From: Kiritimatiellia bacterium
GTDB lineage: Bacteria; Verrucomicrobiota; Kiritimatiellia; UBA8416; JABMPJ01
Length of the DNA: 64,000 nt
Assembly: GCA_030745755.1 (NCBI GenBank)
Contig: JASLOA010000052.1
Coordinates: forward strand, 31,418 to 95,417
Direction: 5' to 3'
In this document: piece after piece, positions 12,001 to 19,800 of the stretch
Layout: the number at the start of each line of letters is the position of its first letter
Numbering within the stretch: position 1 is the stretch's first letter
Notes under the pieces: generated by a model
Told to the model about the DNA's origin: nothing
Seen by the model: the letters and a program-made list of their open reading frames with translations, nothing else
Database searches by the model: none
Translations under genes and position numbers: made by a program

Positions 12001-12338
12001 CCCTGGTCGAGGATGTTCGCTTTGAGTTGCCCGGTCTGTATCGGGCGCCCGACGGAAAGCCGAAGTGGAATCGCATCATCTCGATAGACGTGGCCGGCAA
12101 GGAAACCGATGTTCAACCCGGTGCGGGCGCTAAGGTTGCCGCAGCCGAACTGGGCCTTCCGGGCCGGCCCTATAGCCTCGCCTTTGAGTTTCACCCGCCG
12201 CTCGTGGTGGACTTCGATGGTGCGGCCATGACCTTTACGTTTGATGGCTTCTCCGACGACTGGTGGAGCTTCGGCTTCTGCACGGCCGGTGAGTTGGGCG
12301 AGTGGCGAGCGAAAGGAAGGGAAGAACATGCCAATTAG
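9093..12338 (+). CDS. Heparinase II/III-type polysaccharide lyase, secreted
   Basis: ATG at 9093 is chosen over the in-frame GTG at 9087 because AAGG (9081-9084) is eight bases upstream. 1081 residues with a signal peptide (LLGFVSAAAYG followed by A). An alpha/alpha toroid (about residues 40-330) is followed by a heparinase II/III beta-sandwich. The diagnostic stretch NYGHDHHDK (411-419), then LHGAGRLLYPDFNAIQYENP and GWTHNTVAHSTMMVD, matches the histidine-rich active-site strand of PL12/PL15/PL17/PL21-like lyases. These cleave uronic-acid-containing polysaccharides by beta-elimination. The C-terminal third (about 800-1081) is an extra beta-rich region not typical of the core family. It probably cuts the polymer outside the cell. 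Substrate (alginate-like, heparinoid or other uronan) cannot be read from sequence. Confidence 0.85.
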   Translation: MQKKLGTAVLLGFVSAAAYGASPRIKPSHGRPYFMPESKRQEILKLVRAEDWAKAAYADLKKSGDGFSAALRYALEGDPADARAAEQWLMSIRGKPSHHRERLDDPNFWKGGQTMQMGEIHYGTDPKHYVAFDLAYNGLSEEAREAIRRGLLDETLYRMKWLDTWRYTANLEFKPLFMAAFGGLTLQDRDALKYLFGRVEHHGSYFSMLDRVLVDGQIWDEAPIYPIHHTDLWCMGALSFYGRLATGQDWFSFQGADGDSARGLMDYYVDTAYPIEVDAAGKHRIRVATYGDGATHSHGDLFLVNQAFDLKRRTQVRSGSGYILLAHEALIACYRAGGRDPAYARFVSMIPGYKPDLWERPHLPPPEKLAFPPAPSRIWPTFGLAMLRNIESPAYWTDPKAIAVCHLMTRNYGHDHHDKFSIMLHGAGRLLYPDFNAIQYENPAIGWTHNTVAHSTMMVDEEDAADAPFTVRHAFTPDVKFVATSSGSVYDGVDQARVLLLSDHYLLDLFAASSKFPRVYDYMLHSMGKPRPVTAGFDGGVTAGDRFWPLVNQRGRVTDEPWQIEFVVRDADGSTNVPASMVRVTMAGSPETAAVCGTWGKKFGEVTGREMIELGMLVARRSTVRDTVFVATHEPYRDGAAPVVHSVTVLAQSDEGIVVRVDGTDCTDYAAVSWNADKPRRIVSIGSDAGEFAFRDYAWLRIAAGGTAISQGEWETFRAPIGTVKTLNGELARVVDGRLLIGKPLRTAAAEPEKNEDAFGFQWSPSMLRIDSVGSARLTITNMTGQSVSGEVELDLPKGLSLKGATAFGPIASGASGEVAVTLRASRGAPRGLKRIPYRLRYGVGRRGPKRRTLYEALPVVVGSALLFDYGPDDSRHFRALAPGYTAESLMWNGLLVKLAGPDDAVVLDDQPMFTFSGKGKELLFRDQRAAHTWPYRVPAAIKAHADNRVQFRTDFDVDRVRVSSVKKWTLVEDVRFELPGLYRAPDGKPKWNRIISIDVAGKETDVQPGAGAKVAAAELGLPGRPYSLAFEFHPPLVVDFDGAAMTFTFDGFSDDWWSFGFCTAGELGEWRAKGREEHAN

Positions 12339-13842
12339 AGGACTACTCAGCGCACTGCTGCTTGCCACGCTGGTCTGCGCCGGGCACGGTTGCATGACTG
12401 CGAGAGAGGGGGGAGCCGACATCCTGAAACGGATTTCATCGCCTGGCCCAGCCCCGGCCAGGCTCCGGGGCGGTCGCCTGCAGACCTTTGTCGAGAACAC
12501 GCGCAGCTACGGCGCGCTGCCGCGTCGTTCGCACAGTGCCGATTTTCGAATTGAGCCGGTCACGGAACGGAAGCATCGCGACAAGTTCTTCTGGATCATG
12601 GACGGCGCTCAGAAGATAGGGATTCTGAACCTGTCCTTTGGAGAGCTGGAGATGCTGCGTTTCTTCCCGCCCCCCTCCGGAATCGTGGTCGAATACCCTA
12701 TGCCGATGATCTACCATTGGTCCACGCTGCGCGGTGCCCGGATCACGATCGTGCCGCAGGGCACATGGACAGGGAAGGGCACTATGGAATGGCTCGAAAG
12801 TCCGCCCGAACTCCTGCGGTTGCAATATGTTGAGGAATCTGCTGATGAAACCAGGTTTGTTCAGCATTTTACTTTGCGCTTTGACTCCGTGCTGGGCTAT
12901 GTCCTGGACTGTGAATTTGAAATGCAGTCGCGCGAACCGACGGAATTTGAATACACGAACGTGCTCGCGGCCGACCTTGCCAATTCGCGGGACGAGAAGA
13001 AGCGATACCAGAAATGCATATGGGCGCGTGGCGATGGTGAGCTTTGTTATCTGTATCAGAACCCGCTCTGCCTGATGCAGCGGGCCAGCAGTGACTGGTC
13101 TCATCTGCCTGAGACGGGCAGCTTTGTGGGCTTTGTGGCCGAGTCGGACATGAACCCTTTTCTTGAGATCATCCGCTCCGCACCAGGCGAAAGGCATATG
13201 ACCTGCAGCACGTGGTACGATCAGCATGTTTTGGTGTCCCCACCGGAGCGACCGGGCGAGGACGGTTTCTATCGTGCGTCTGCAACGTATCGCTTTCTCA
13301 GTCTGCCGCTTCCTGTGGCCAAGGAGTTGGAAGATGCCGCTCGTACCGCACTGCCCGAATTCCGGCCGGGAAATCGTATGGGTTTCCGGCCGGGCATCGT
13401 TAACGATCTTGAGGCGTCGATCCCGGCAGGTGCTCTCTACAACGGCTGCCTCTGGGGGCACCATGCGGCCCTGGACCGATCCGTCGGCCGGTCGGGCAGT
13501 CGTTCACTCAGGGTCAAGGGCAGCGCCACCGCGCAGCCTATCCATGGCGGCACACCCATCCATGTGGACTCGGAGAAGCGGTATCGGCTGAGCGCGTGGG
13601 TGCGGACGAAAAGGACAAGCGGGAAGGGCGCGTTCTTGCGTATCAACGAGTGCTTCTATGATTGGGATGATGTGAGACGCACGCATTCCTCGCAGGCGTT
13701 AACCGGCGACAATGACTGGACTCTTCTAAGCGTGGAGTTCGAGCCCATACACGGTGATCCGTTCGCCATGCCGGGCCTGGCCGTCGATGGCGAGGGCGTC
13801 GCGTGGTTCGATGACATCCAGCTCGCCGAGATGGAGGAGTGA
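12328..13842 (+). CDS. Exported protein of unknown family with C-terminal CBM4/9-like module (paralogue A)
   Basis: The start at 12328 has GGAAGGG just upstream and overlaps the lyase gene by 11 bases; longer in-frame starts lack a ribosome site and would bury the signal sequence. 504 residues. Signal sequence with a Cys (GHGC), probable lipoprotein. The first about 330 residues belong to no family I recognise. They look beta-rich, with conserved blocks WIMDG, YQNPL-LMQR, WYDQHV and LSLPLPVAKELEDAART. The last about 150 residues resemble a CBM4/9-type jelly roll (YRLSAWVRTK, DNDWTLLSVEF, GVAWFDDIQLAE). A close paralogue without a signal peptide lies at 29110-30525, and all these blocks are shared. 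Likely role: binding or acting on the polysaccharide outside the cell. Catalysis is not demonstrated. Confidence 0.75.
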   Translation: MPIRGLLSALLLATLVCAGHGCMTAREGGADILKRISSPGPAPARLRGGRLQTFVENTRSYGALPRRSHSADFRIEPVTERKHRDKFFWIMDGAQKIGILNLSFGELEMLRFFPPPSGIVVEYPMPMIYHWSTLRGARITIVPQGTWTGKGTMEWLESPPELLRLQYVEESADETRFVQHFTLRFDSVLGYVLDCEFEMQSREPTEFEYTNVLAADLANSRDEKKRYQKCIWARGDGELCYLYQNPLCLMQRASSDWSHLPETGSFVGFVAESDMNPFLEIIRSAPGERHMTCSTWYDQHVLVSPPERPGEDGFYRASATYRFLSLPLPVAKELEDAARTALPEFRPGNRMGFRPGIVNDLEASIPAGALYNGCLWGHHAALDRSVGRSGSRSLRVKGSATAQPIHGGTPIHVDSEKRYRLSAWVRTKRTSGKGAFLRINECFYDWDDVRRTHSSQALTGDNDWTLLSVEFEPIHGDPFAMPGLAVDGEGVAWFDDIQLAEMEE

Positions 13843-14091
13843 AGACGGTGTGCGATATTGAAGCATGTGTTTCTCAGTTACCTCTTGTCGAAGCATATTC
13901 GGCGTGCTACGTTTCAGTAACGGTAACGCGAGAGTGTCGGGGCGCCCGGGGTAGAAGCCTCTAGCATACAAGGGTTTGCAGGCCGTTATGACAACGGGTA
14001 GCGTGTGGACGAATTGTTGGAAGATCGCCGCATTTCCGCAGGTGGCCGATGTCCTGCCTCGGGATGCATCGAGTGATTGAGGTCTTGCAGA
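13843..14091. other. Intergenic gap before the membrane module
   Basis: 249 bases between the exported-protein block and the transport block. I see no gene, no strong hairpin and no convincing promoter hexamers. A weak GAGG at 14079-14082 probably serves as the ribosome site of the next gene. Confidence 0.5.
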
Positions 14092-16707
14092 ATGGATAAT
14101 GGCCAGACTGGGAGAGTGCGTGGACTGACGATTCGGTCATTTGTGGTGACCGTCGTCGCCCTCCTGCTCATGGGGATCTGGATCGAGTACGAGGAGATGT
14201 TCACCAACTACGGTGGGCCGCTGGGCGAGAATTCTCCCGCAAACAGTGCCGTGGGCGTTATTTGCGCCTTGATCGGTGTCAGTTGGCTGCTTTATCTCGT
14301 GCGGCGTTCCCTGCGGCTGGTCGCCGCCGAGCTGGTGGTGATCTATGCGGCACTGATTATCGCCTCGCCCCTGATGTCGCAGGGCATGTGGCATCGTATT
14401 TTCGGTCTTCTGGGGGGCATTCCTCACCATCAGGATTTTGTCTCTTACGATGCCCTGCCGCCGCTGCTCTGGCCGCATGGTGATAACCTCATCGAGAACA
14501 ATCGTTTCAAGAATGATCTTGAGGGGATTCAGCACGAGGGTGGCGGTTCGATATCATGGCAGGAAATCGACCATGGCACCAAGGGCACCTTCCGCAGCCC
14601 GGTATTGAGCAACGATGATGATCCCAAGGCCAGCGCTACGCTGGTATTCACAATTCCGCGTTATGACGCGAAGGGCGTTGAGCAAATTGTACCGGCTGAG
14701 CCATACCTGTTCTCGGTCTTGATCAAGGCCGATGACTTTGGCGGGTCGTCGTCGTGTCGGGTGACCATGCAGGCCGACGACGGGACTGCGCTACCGCTCT
14801 TGACCTCTGCGCAGGATACCAAACCAACATTCGGTGCGCCGGGCGGGTTTAAGAGGATTGGGGTAAACCCGGTCACGATTCCACCGAGCTTGCAGGAGCG
14901 CCTTGTTCTGCGTATTGCGTTGACCGGGCCCGGTACGCTGGCGGTCCAGGACGTCGAGTTCTTCAATATGCAGGCCGTGGAGAGCGCCTTTTCAGGGCGC
15001 CAGATGGTGACGGAGGCCAACTTGGCGAAACTGGGGGAGCACGAGCGCAATTCCACGGTTATCAAGCCGGACCAGATGTTCAGCCTTGCCGGACTGAAGT
15101 ACCTGTTTACAGGCTTCGTGCCGTTGGGCCAATGGGTTCGTCCCATGCTGGGGTGGGGGTCGCTGGTGGCGGCCTTGTTTATGGGGTTCATGGGGCTCAA
15201 TGTGGTAATGCGCCGCCAATGGGTCAACAACGAGCGTTTCTCATTTCCTCTCACGGTTCTGCCCAAGGCATTGTTCGCGGAGACCACCGATGAGAAGGGC
15301 CGTACGCGTATGCCGATCTTCCGTAATCGGGTCATGTGGCTGGGCTTTGTGATTATGTTGGTTCTGGCCCTGCTCAAGGGGCTTCACTTCTATAATCCGA
15401 GCATTCCAGGCCCTTCGACGGCGAATATCAGTTTCGAAAGTTACGTAACCTCCGATTTGGCGAAGACTTACTGGAAGGGCGTGGGAATTGGTACTGGCCT
15501 CAACGTAGGGTTTGCATTCTGTCTCTTGGCCATTGCGCTGCTCATCGAGACAGACGTCCTCTTTTCGTTGTGGGCGACGTTCCTGCTGTTCCGGTTCTGG
15601 CACCTGTTCGGTGATCTCTTCCGTTTCAAGCGTTTTGCCGGTTATCCGTGGGAGCACCAGCAGACCATGGGTGCCTACATCGCCTATGCCCTGCTGGCCG
15701 TGTTTGTCGGCCGTCACCATTTGGCCAAGGTTTTTCGCAGTGTCTTCCTGGGCAGGAAGGAAGGACTCGACAGTGCGGACGAGGTCGTCTCCTATCGTAA
15801 GGCGTTCGTGATGATCGCGGCATCGCTGTCGGCGCTGACTGCCTGGAGTATATGGACCGGTATGGGCGCATTTGCCGGGTTGCTATTCTTTGCCTATATG
15901 CTGATGTGTGGTTTCGTGGCCAGCCGGATCCGAGCAGAGTGTGGTGCACCGATAGGCTATATCACACCGTATTTTGGCATGCAGTTTGTCGCTGCCATGG
16001 GCGGCATTGCTGTCTTCAAGTCTACCGGCATGCTGGTGGCAGCCATCTGCAGTGGGTTCATGTGCACGGCTTGTTTCCTGCTGATTGCCCCGGCGCAGGT
16101 GGAGATGATGGAGGTGGGGCGCCATTTCAACGTGCGTCCACGTGATGTGGGGGCCGGCTTGACGCTCGGGATGCTGGGCGGCGTGGTGGTCGGCGCCTTT
16201 GTGCTCCTGTGCTGGCTGTACGGATTCGGGGCGGACAATCTGAAGACGACCTGGTCCTACGATCAGAACTGGTATTTTGGTGAGTATCGCGGCGAAGTGA
16301 CAAGCGCTGACCGTGCGTTCGCATCGGGTACGGTAGGGCAGAATCCGGAAGCCGCACCCCTGAACGTTATCAAGAACCCGCATGCCAAGGGCATGGGGAT
16401 CGGTGCCATGATTACCTTTGGGCTGGCGGCTCTGCGCAGCCGGTTTGTGTGGTTCCCGTTCCATCCGCTGGGATATTTGCTCGCGTCGACCTTCTTCATG
16501 AAGGGGATGGTCTTTACCATCTTCCTGGCCTGGCTCGCCCGCAGCCTGGTTCTGAAGATCGGGGGCGCACGATCGATCCGCCATGGCCTGGTTCCGTTTG
16601 CCATCGGCATGTTTCTGGCCTGTGTGGTTTCGGTGGTGTTTTTCGATATCGTTGGAATCTTTATGCGACTGAGTGGCGTTGAGGATGTGTATTGTCGGAT
16701 ACCGTAG
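14092..16707 (+). CDS. OPT-like multipass membrane protein (DUF6785 type) with embedded jelly-roll domain
   Basis: ATG at 14092 is favoured (GAGG nine bases upstream) over an in-frame TTG at 14077. 871 residues. Three N-terminal transmembrane helices (FVVTVVALLLMGIWIEY; SAVGVICALIGVSWLLYLV; AAELVVIYAALIIASPL) are followed by a soluble segment of about 170 residues (nt 14480-14975). Roughly ten further helices resemble the oligopeptide-transporter superfamily, with features such as NNERFSFPLTVLP and the charged RIRAECGAPIGY. The soluble insert reads like a CBM4/9 jelly roll: NLIENNRFKNDLEG at its start, YLFSVLIKAD in the middle, GTLAVQDVEFFN at its end. It is the first gene of a membrane cluster inside a glycan locus, so oligosaccharide transport is an attractive but unproven role. 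The family label is from recognition of its general pattern. Confidence 0.75.
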   Translation: MDNGQTGRVRGLTIRSFVVTVVALLLMGIWIEYEEMFTNYGGPLGENSPANSAVGVICALIGVSWLLYLVRRSLRLVAAELVVIYAALIIASPLMSQGMWHRIFGLLGGIPHHQDFVSYDALPPLLWPHGDNLIENNRFKNDLEGIQHEGGGSISWQEIDHGTKGTFRSPVLSNDDDPKASATLVFTIPRYDAKGVEQIVPAEPYLFSVLIKADDFGGSSSCRVTMQADDGTALPLLTSAQDTKPTFGAPGGFKRIGVNPVTIPPSLQERLVLRIALTGPGTLAVQDVEFFNMQAVESAFSGRQMVTEANLAKLGEHERNSTVIKPDQMFSLAGLKYLFTGFVPLGQWVRPMLGWGSLVAALFMGFMGLNVVMRRQWVNNERFSFPLTVLPKALFAETTDEKGRTRMPIFRNRVMWLGFVIMLVLALLKGLHFYNPSIPGPSTANISFESYVTSDLAKTYWKGVGIGTGLNVGFAFCLLAIALLIETDVLFSLWATFLLFRFWHLFGDLFRFKRFAGYPWEHQQTMGAYIAYALLAVFVGRHHLAKVFRSVFLGRKEGLDSADEVVSYRKAFVMIAASLSALTAWSIWTGMGAFAGLLFFAYMLMCGFVASRIRAECGAPIGYITPYFGMQFVAAMGGIAVFKSTGMLVAAICSGFMCTACFLLIAPAQVEMMEVGRHFNVRPRDVGAGLTLGMLGGVVVGAFVLLCWLYGFGADNLKTTWSYDQNWYFGEYRGEVTSADRAFASGTVGQNPEAAPLNVIKNPHAKGMGIGAMITFGLAALRSRFVWFPFHPLGYLLASTFFMKGMVFTIFLAWLARSLVLKIGGARSIRHGLVPFAIGMFLACVVSVVFFDIVGIFMRLSGVEDVYCRIP
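14480..14975 (+). other. CBM4/9-like insert inside the OPT-like protein
   Basis: Encodes the soluble domain between predicted helices 3 and 4. Its order of signatures (an N-terminal N-L-I-E-N-N-x-F, a central aromatic strand, a terminal V-Q-D-V-E-F-F) is that of family 4/9 carbohydrate-binding jelly rolls. The assignment is by eye; a structure prediction would settle it. Confidence 0.5.
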
Positions 16708-16713
16708 GGAGAA

Positions 16714-16800
16714 GTGGTTAGGCGCTAGGTGCTAGGCGTTAGTTAGGGAAGATAGGGGAAGGGATTAGGGGCTAACGCCTAGCGCCTAATGCCTAACTCC
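16714..16800. repeat. Imperfect inverted repeat of a TTAGGCG-type unit
   Basis: The left arm (about 16719-16743, TTAGGCGCTAGGTGCTAGGC...) and right arm (about 16771-16795, CTAACGCCTAGCGCCTAATG...) are reverse complements over 25 bases with about three mismatches. The arms themselves consist of near-tandem heptamers. The loop is a purine-rich GGGAAGATAGGGGAAGGG segment. It lies between the OPT-like gene and the large permease gene. It could fold as a long hairpin, but no T-tract follows, so a simple terminator is not supported. Confidence 0.75.
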
Positions 16801-16806
16801 TATAAT
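16801..16806 (+). promoter_or_regulatory. Possible -10 box (TATAAT) for a near-leaderless transcript
   Basis: A perfect TATAAT ends five bases before the ATG at 16812, and the gene has no Shine-Dalgarno sequence. That spacing fits transcription starting at or near the start codon. No convincing -35 hexamer is visible 17 bases upstream, because that stretch is part of the repeat, so this is tentative. Confidence 0.25.
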
Positions 16807-16811
16807 GAGTG

Positions 16812-19800
16812 ATGAGTAAGCCGAGCAAAAAGAGCAGTCTTGTTGACCAGCTTGTTGTGGTCGGGGTGTTTGTGGTCCTGGGCCTCGCGGCCTTGGCCTG
16901 GTTTGTCCATTTTGCCGAACCGGACGAGCGTCAGCCGCGGCAGGTCTTTGTTGCGGACTACGATGAAGCGCCGATGGCAGAGGTGATGGACGAGCAGGGG
17001 TTCGAGAAGCGCCTGGCGGAGATCGCAGCGGCCGGGACGGCGTCGGGTGAGCGAACGGTCGGGCGTCGGAGCGGTAGTCCGGGATTTTACCGGACCGAGA
17101 AGCTCATCCTGGACACCTATCGCGAGGCAGGGCTGGAGGTCGTGACCCAGGAGTTTCCTGTGGTTGTTCCGATCACCGAACAGTGCGAAGTCCTCGATGC
17201 CGAGGGCAAGCCGCTTGAGGATGTTCAGATTTTCCCGTTTGATCCGAACGGCTTTCTGCCCATGGCGCTGCCCGAGGAAGGGATAAGCGGTGAATTGGTG
17301 GCGGCCGAGAGCTGTGGGCCCGGCGGGCTGGACGGCCGCGCCGCGGACCAGTCCATTGTTCTGACGTATATATCGGGCGCCGGTAGCTGGGCCAACCTGG
17401 CCGCGGCTGGTGTTAAGGCTGTGCTGGTAAAGGAAGAGACCGAGGCTGTCCGGCGCGCTACCATTCAGGGGCCGGAGCGGCAGGAGCACTGGGCCGGCAT
17501 CGCCTGGGTGGATCTGAGTGCAGCGGTTCTTGGTGGTACTTATCCCCGTTTTCTCGTGCGGGGGCCGATTGAGAAATATGCCGATCAGAAGATTACGTTG
17601 CGCTGCAAAGTGTCCTGGCAGACCAGGCATGTGCGAAATCTGCTTGGGGTACTGCGTGCCGACCAGCCCCGCGAGGAAGCCCTGGTTATTACGTGTTCCT
17701 ACGATAGCTATTCATGGGTTCCGGACCTGGCGCCCGGCGCGGAGCAATCGATCTCGCTGTCGGCGATGCTGGAGTATGTGCGCGGCCTGGCCCGCTACGA
17801 TGGCAGCCTGAAACGTGATGTCATCTTTGTGGCAACCGCCGGATCGGCGCAGGCAAAGATGGGTGATTATCGACTCCTGGAAGCGATTGAAACCTATAGC
17901 CATGAGCGGAGCGATTTTCGCACCTTCGAAGAACGGCAGGCGCACGAGCAGGAGCAGATCGCGTTTGCCGAAAAGGCGTTGTCGTTGATCGATGCCCCCG
18001 GCACGAATGCCGCTGCGCGGGCCGCATGGACCAAGGACCGGCTGGCGGCTGAACCGCCGGCGTTCCGTGAGTGGATTACCGAGCGGGTCAAAACCGTGGC
18101 CGGCGAGGTGTGTCTGGCGCGCTCGGAAAATGCCCTGCAGGCGAAGCTCGCCCATCTGCGAGTCGGTGGACCGGCGTACCGCGATGGGTTCGATGCCGTG
18201 TCGGCAACGGACAAGGAGCGCCAGGCCAAGGCCAACGAGCATCCGCTGTTGACCACGTATATTGCGGCCAAGACCCTGGAGAATCGTGCCGCTAATATGA
18301 TGGGGTTACCCCTGAACCAACTCGTCGCACGCGAAGAGTACGGAGCATGGGGCTACGCAGAGCGGCTGCGCGCGTATTTGGCTGAGATCACCACGTATCA
18401 TCAACAGCAACGACAAGAGCTGGATGATATGATTGCCGTGCGCGACCTGTTTGCGCGTTACGAGCGCACGTTGACGATCGTGATCGACCTGTACTCGGGC
18501 GGACATTCCAAGCAGAGCGATCTGGCGATCCTGCTGGGGATTCCGCAGGTTGGATCGATCGTGGAGCCGCAGGTCACCGATCTGGCCAATGCGATCATGG
18601 AGAAGGTTCCCGAGGAGGCGGATGCCCCGGCCTTCGAGGTCATCAACTGGGGCCCCAAGGATAGGGCGGGTAGTGGCCGGAAGCCTTGCCGGGCTGATGC
18701 TTCCAAGTCGGTGCTCTGGTATCCCGTCGGTCGCCTGGCTTTCTCGGTGGTCAACCGCGCCTACCAGGTGGATGGCAATACGCGCGTGTTTTCGCCGGAG
18801 GATACCGTGGCGAACATGAGCCAGACGGATGTGCTGAAGGGGCACATTCCGGCGGTGGGCAAGGCGTTGCTGTCCGTGGCCCAGGGGCGTGTAACCTTCA
18901 AAGGTCTTGCGAAGGCCACGGCGCGCCGACGCGTCCACTCCATAGGCGGCACGGTGTATGCCAGTGTCGGTACGGCGGAGATGATCCCAAGCCACCGCAT
19001 GGCCCGACGCACGTTTGTGCGCGCGGTTGAGCAGAAGCAGGGGCAGGCCCGCATGAATGGTGCCGATAATCTGTTCACATGGAAGGGGCGGGGTCTTCCC
19101 ATCTTGGCCGTCAATCCCTACGGCGAATTTCGACTGGAGCGGATCTCCGGTGCCAATCCCCATCCGTTTACTGCCGATGCCGTGCGATTTGGCGCTGACG
19201 GACGTATCACGTTTATTAAGGATGGGTCAGAGAAGAGCCGGGCGGTTTTCAAGAACCTGCAGATTGAATCGCTCAAGTTGGCTGCCGAAGGATTGAACGA
19301 GCCCAGGCCGCTGAACGTTGCCCTGTTCAGGTGTGCGCCCGTGCTGATGTTAGAGCAGGGCAACCCTTCGACTCTGTCGGATTTCAACGAATTCAAGATT
19401 CTGAACGCCACCGGGTTATCACCGTTCAATGAATCCTACCATGCTTCCGGCATTGAGTACGTGAGTCCGGATGCGGTTTTCTATGTCAGTATGCTGGCCG
19501 GTGAAGGAGGCAATGAGTCGCTCATCGTGCCCCGCGCGTTCGCGCTGAACGCCGACCCGGAAGAGCCAATTGCACCGGACGAAAGTCAGTTGTTCGGCAA
19601 GGGCTACCTGGCGGCGGATACGCCGATATTCGTTCTGCCGCACATGGAGGCTGCCGAATCGATGCTGCGCACGGCCGAGAAGCGACTGGCGTTGCAGCGG
19701 AAGTTCGGGATGGCCGATAAACAGATGCTTGATTTTCACGAGCGCGGACGTGACTGGCTCGACGATGCGAAAGCCCGGCAGGCGGCGAACGATTTGGAAG

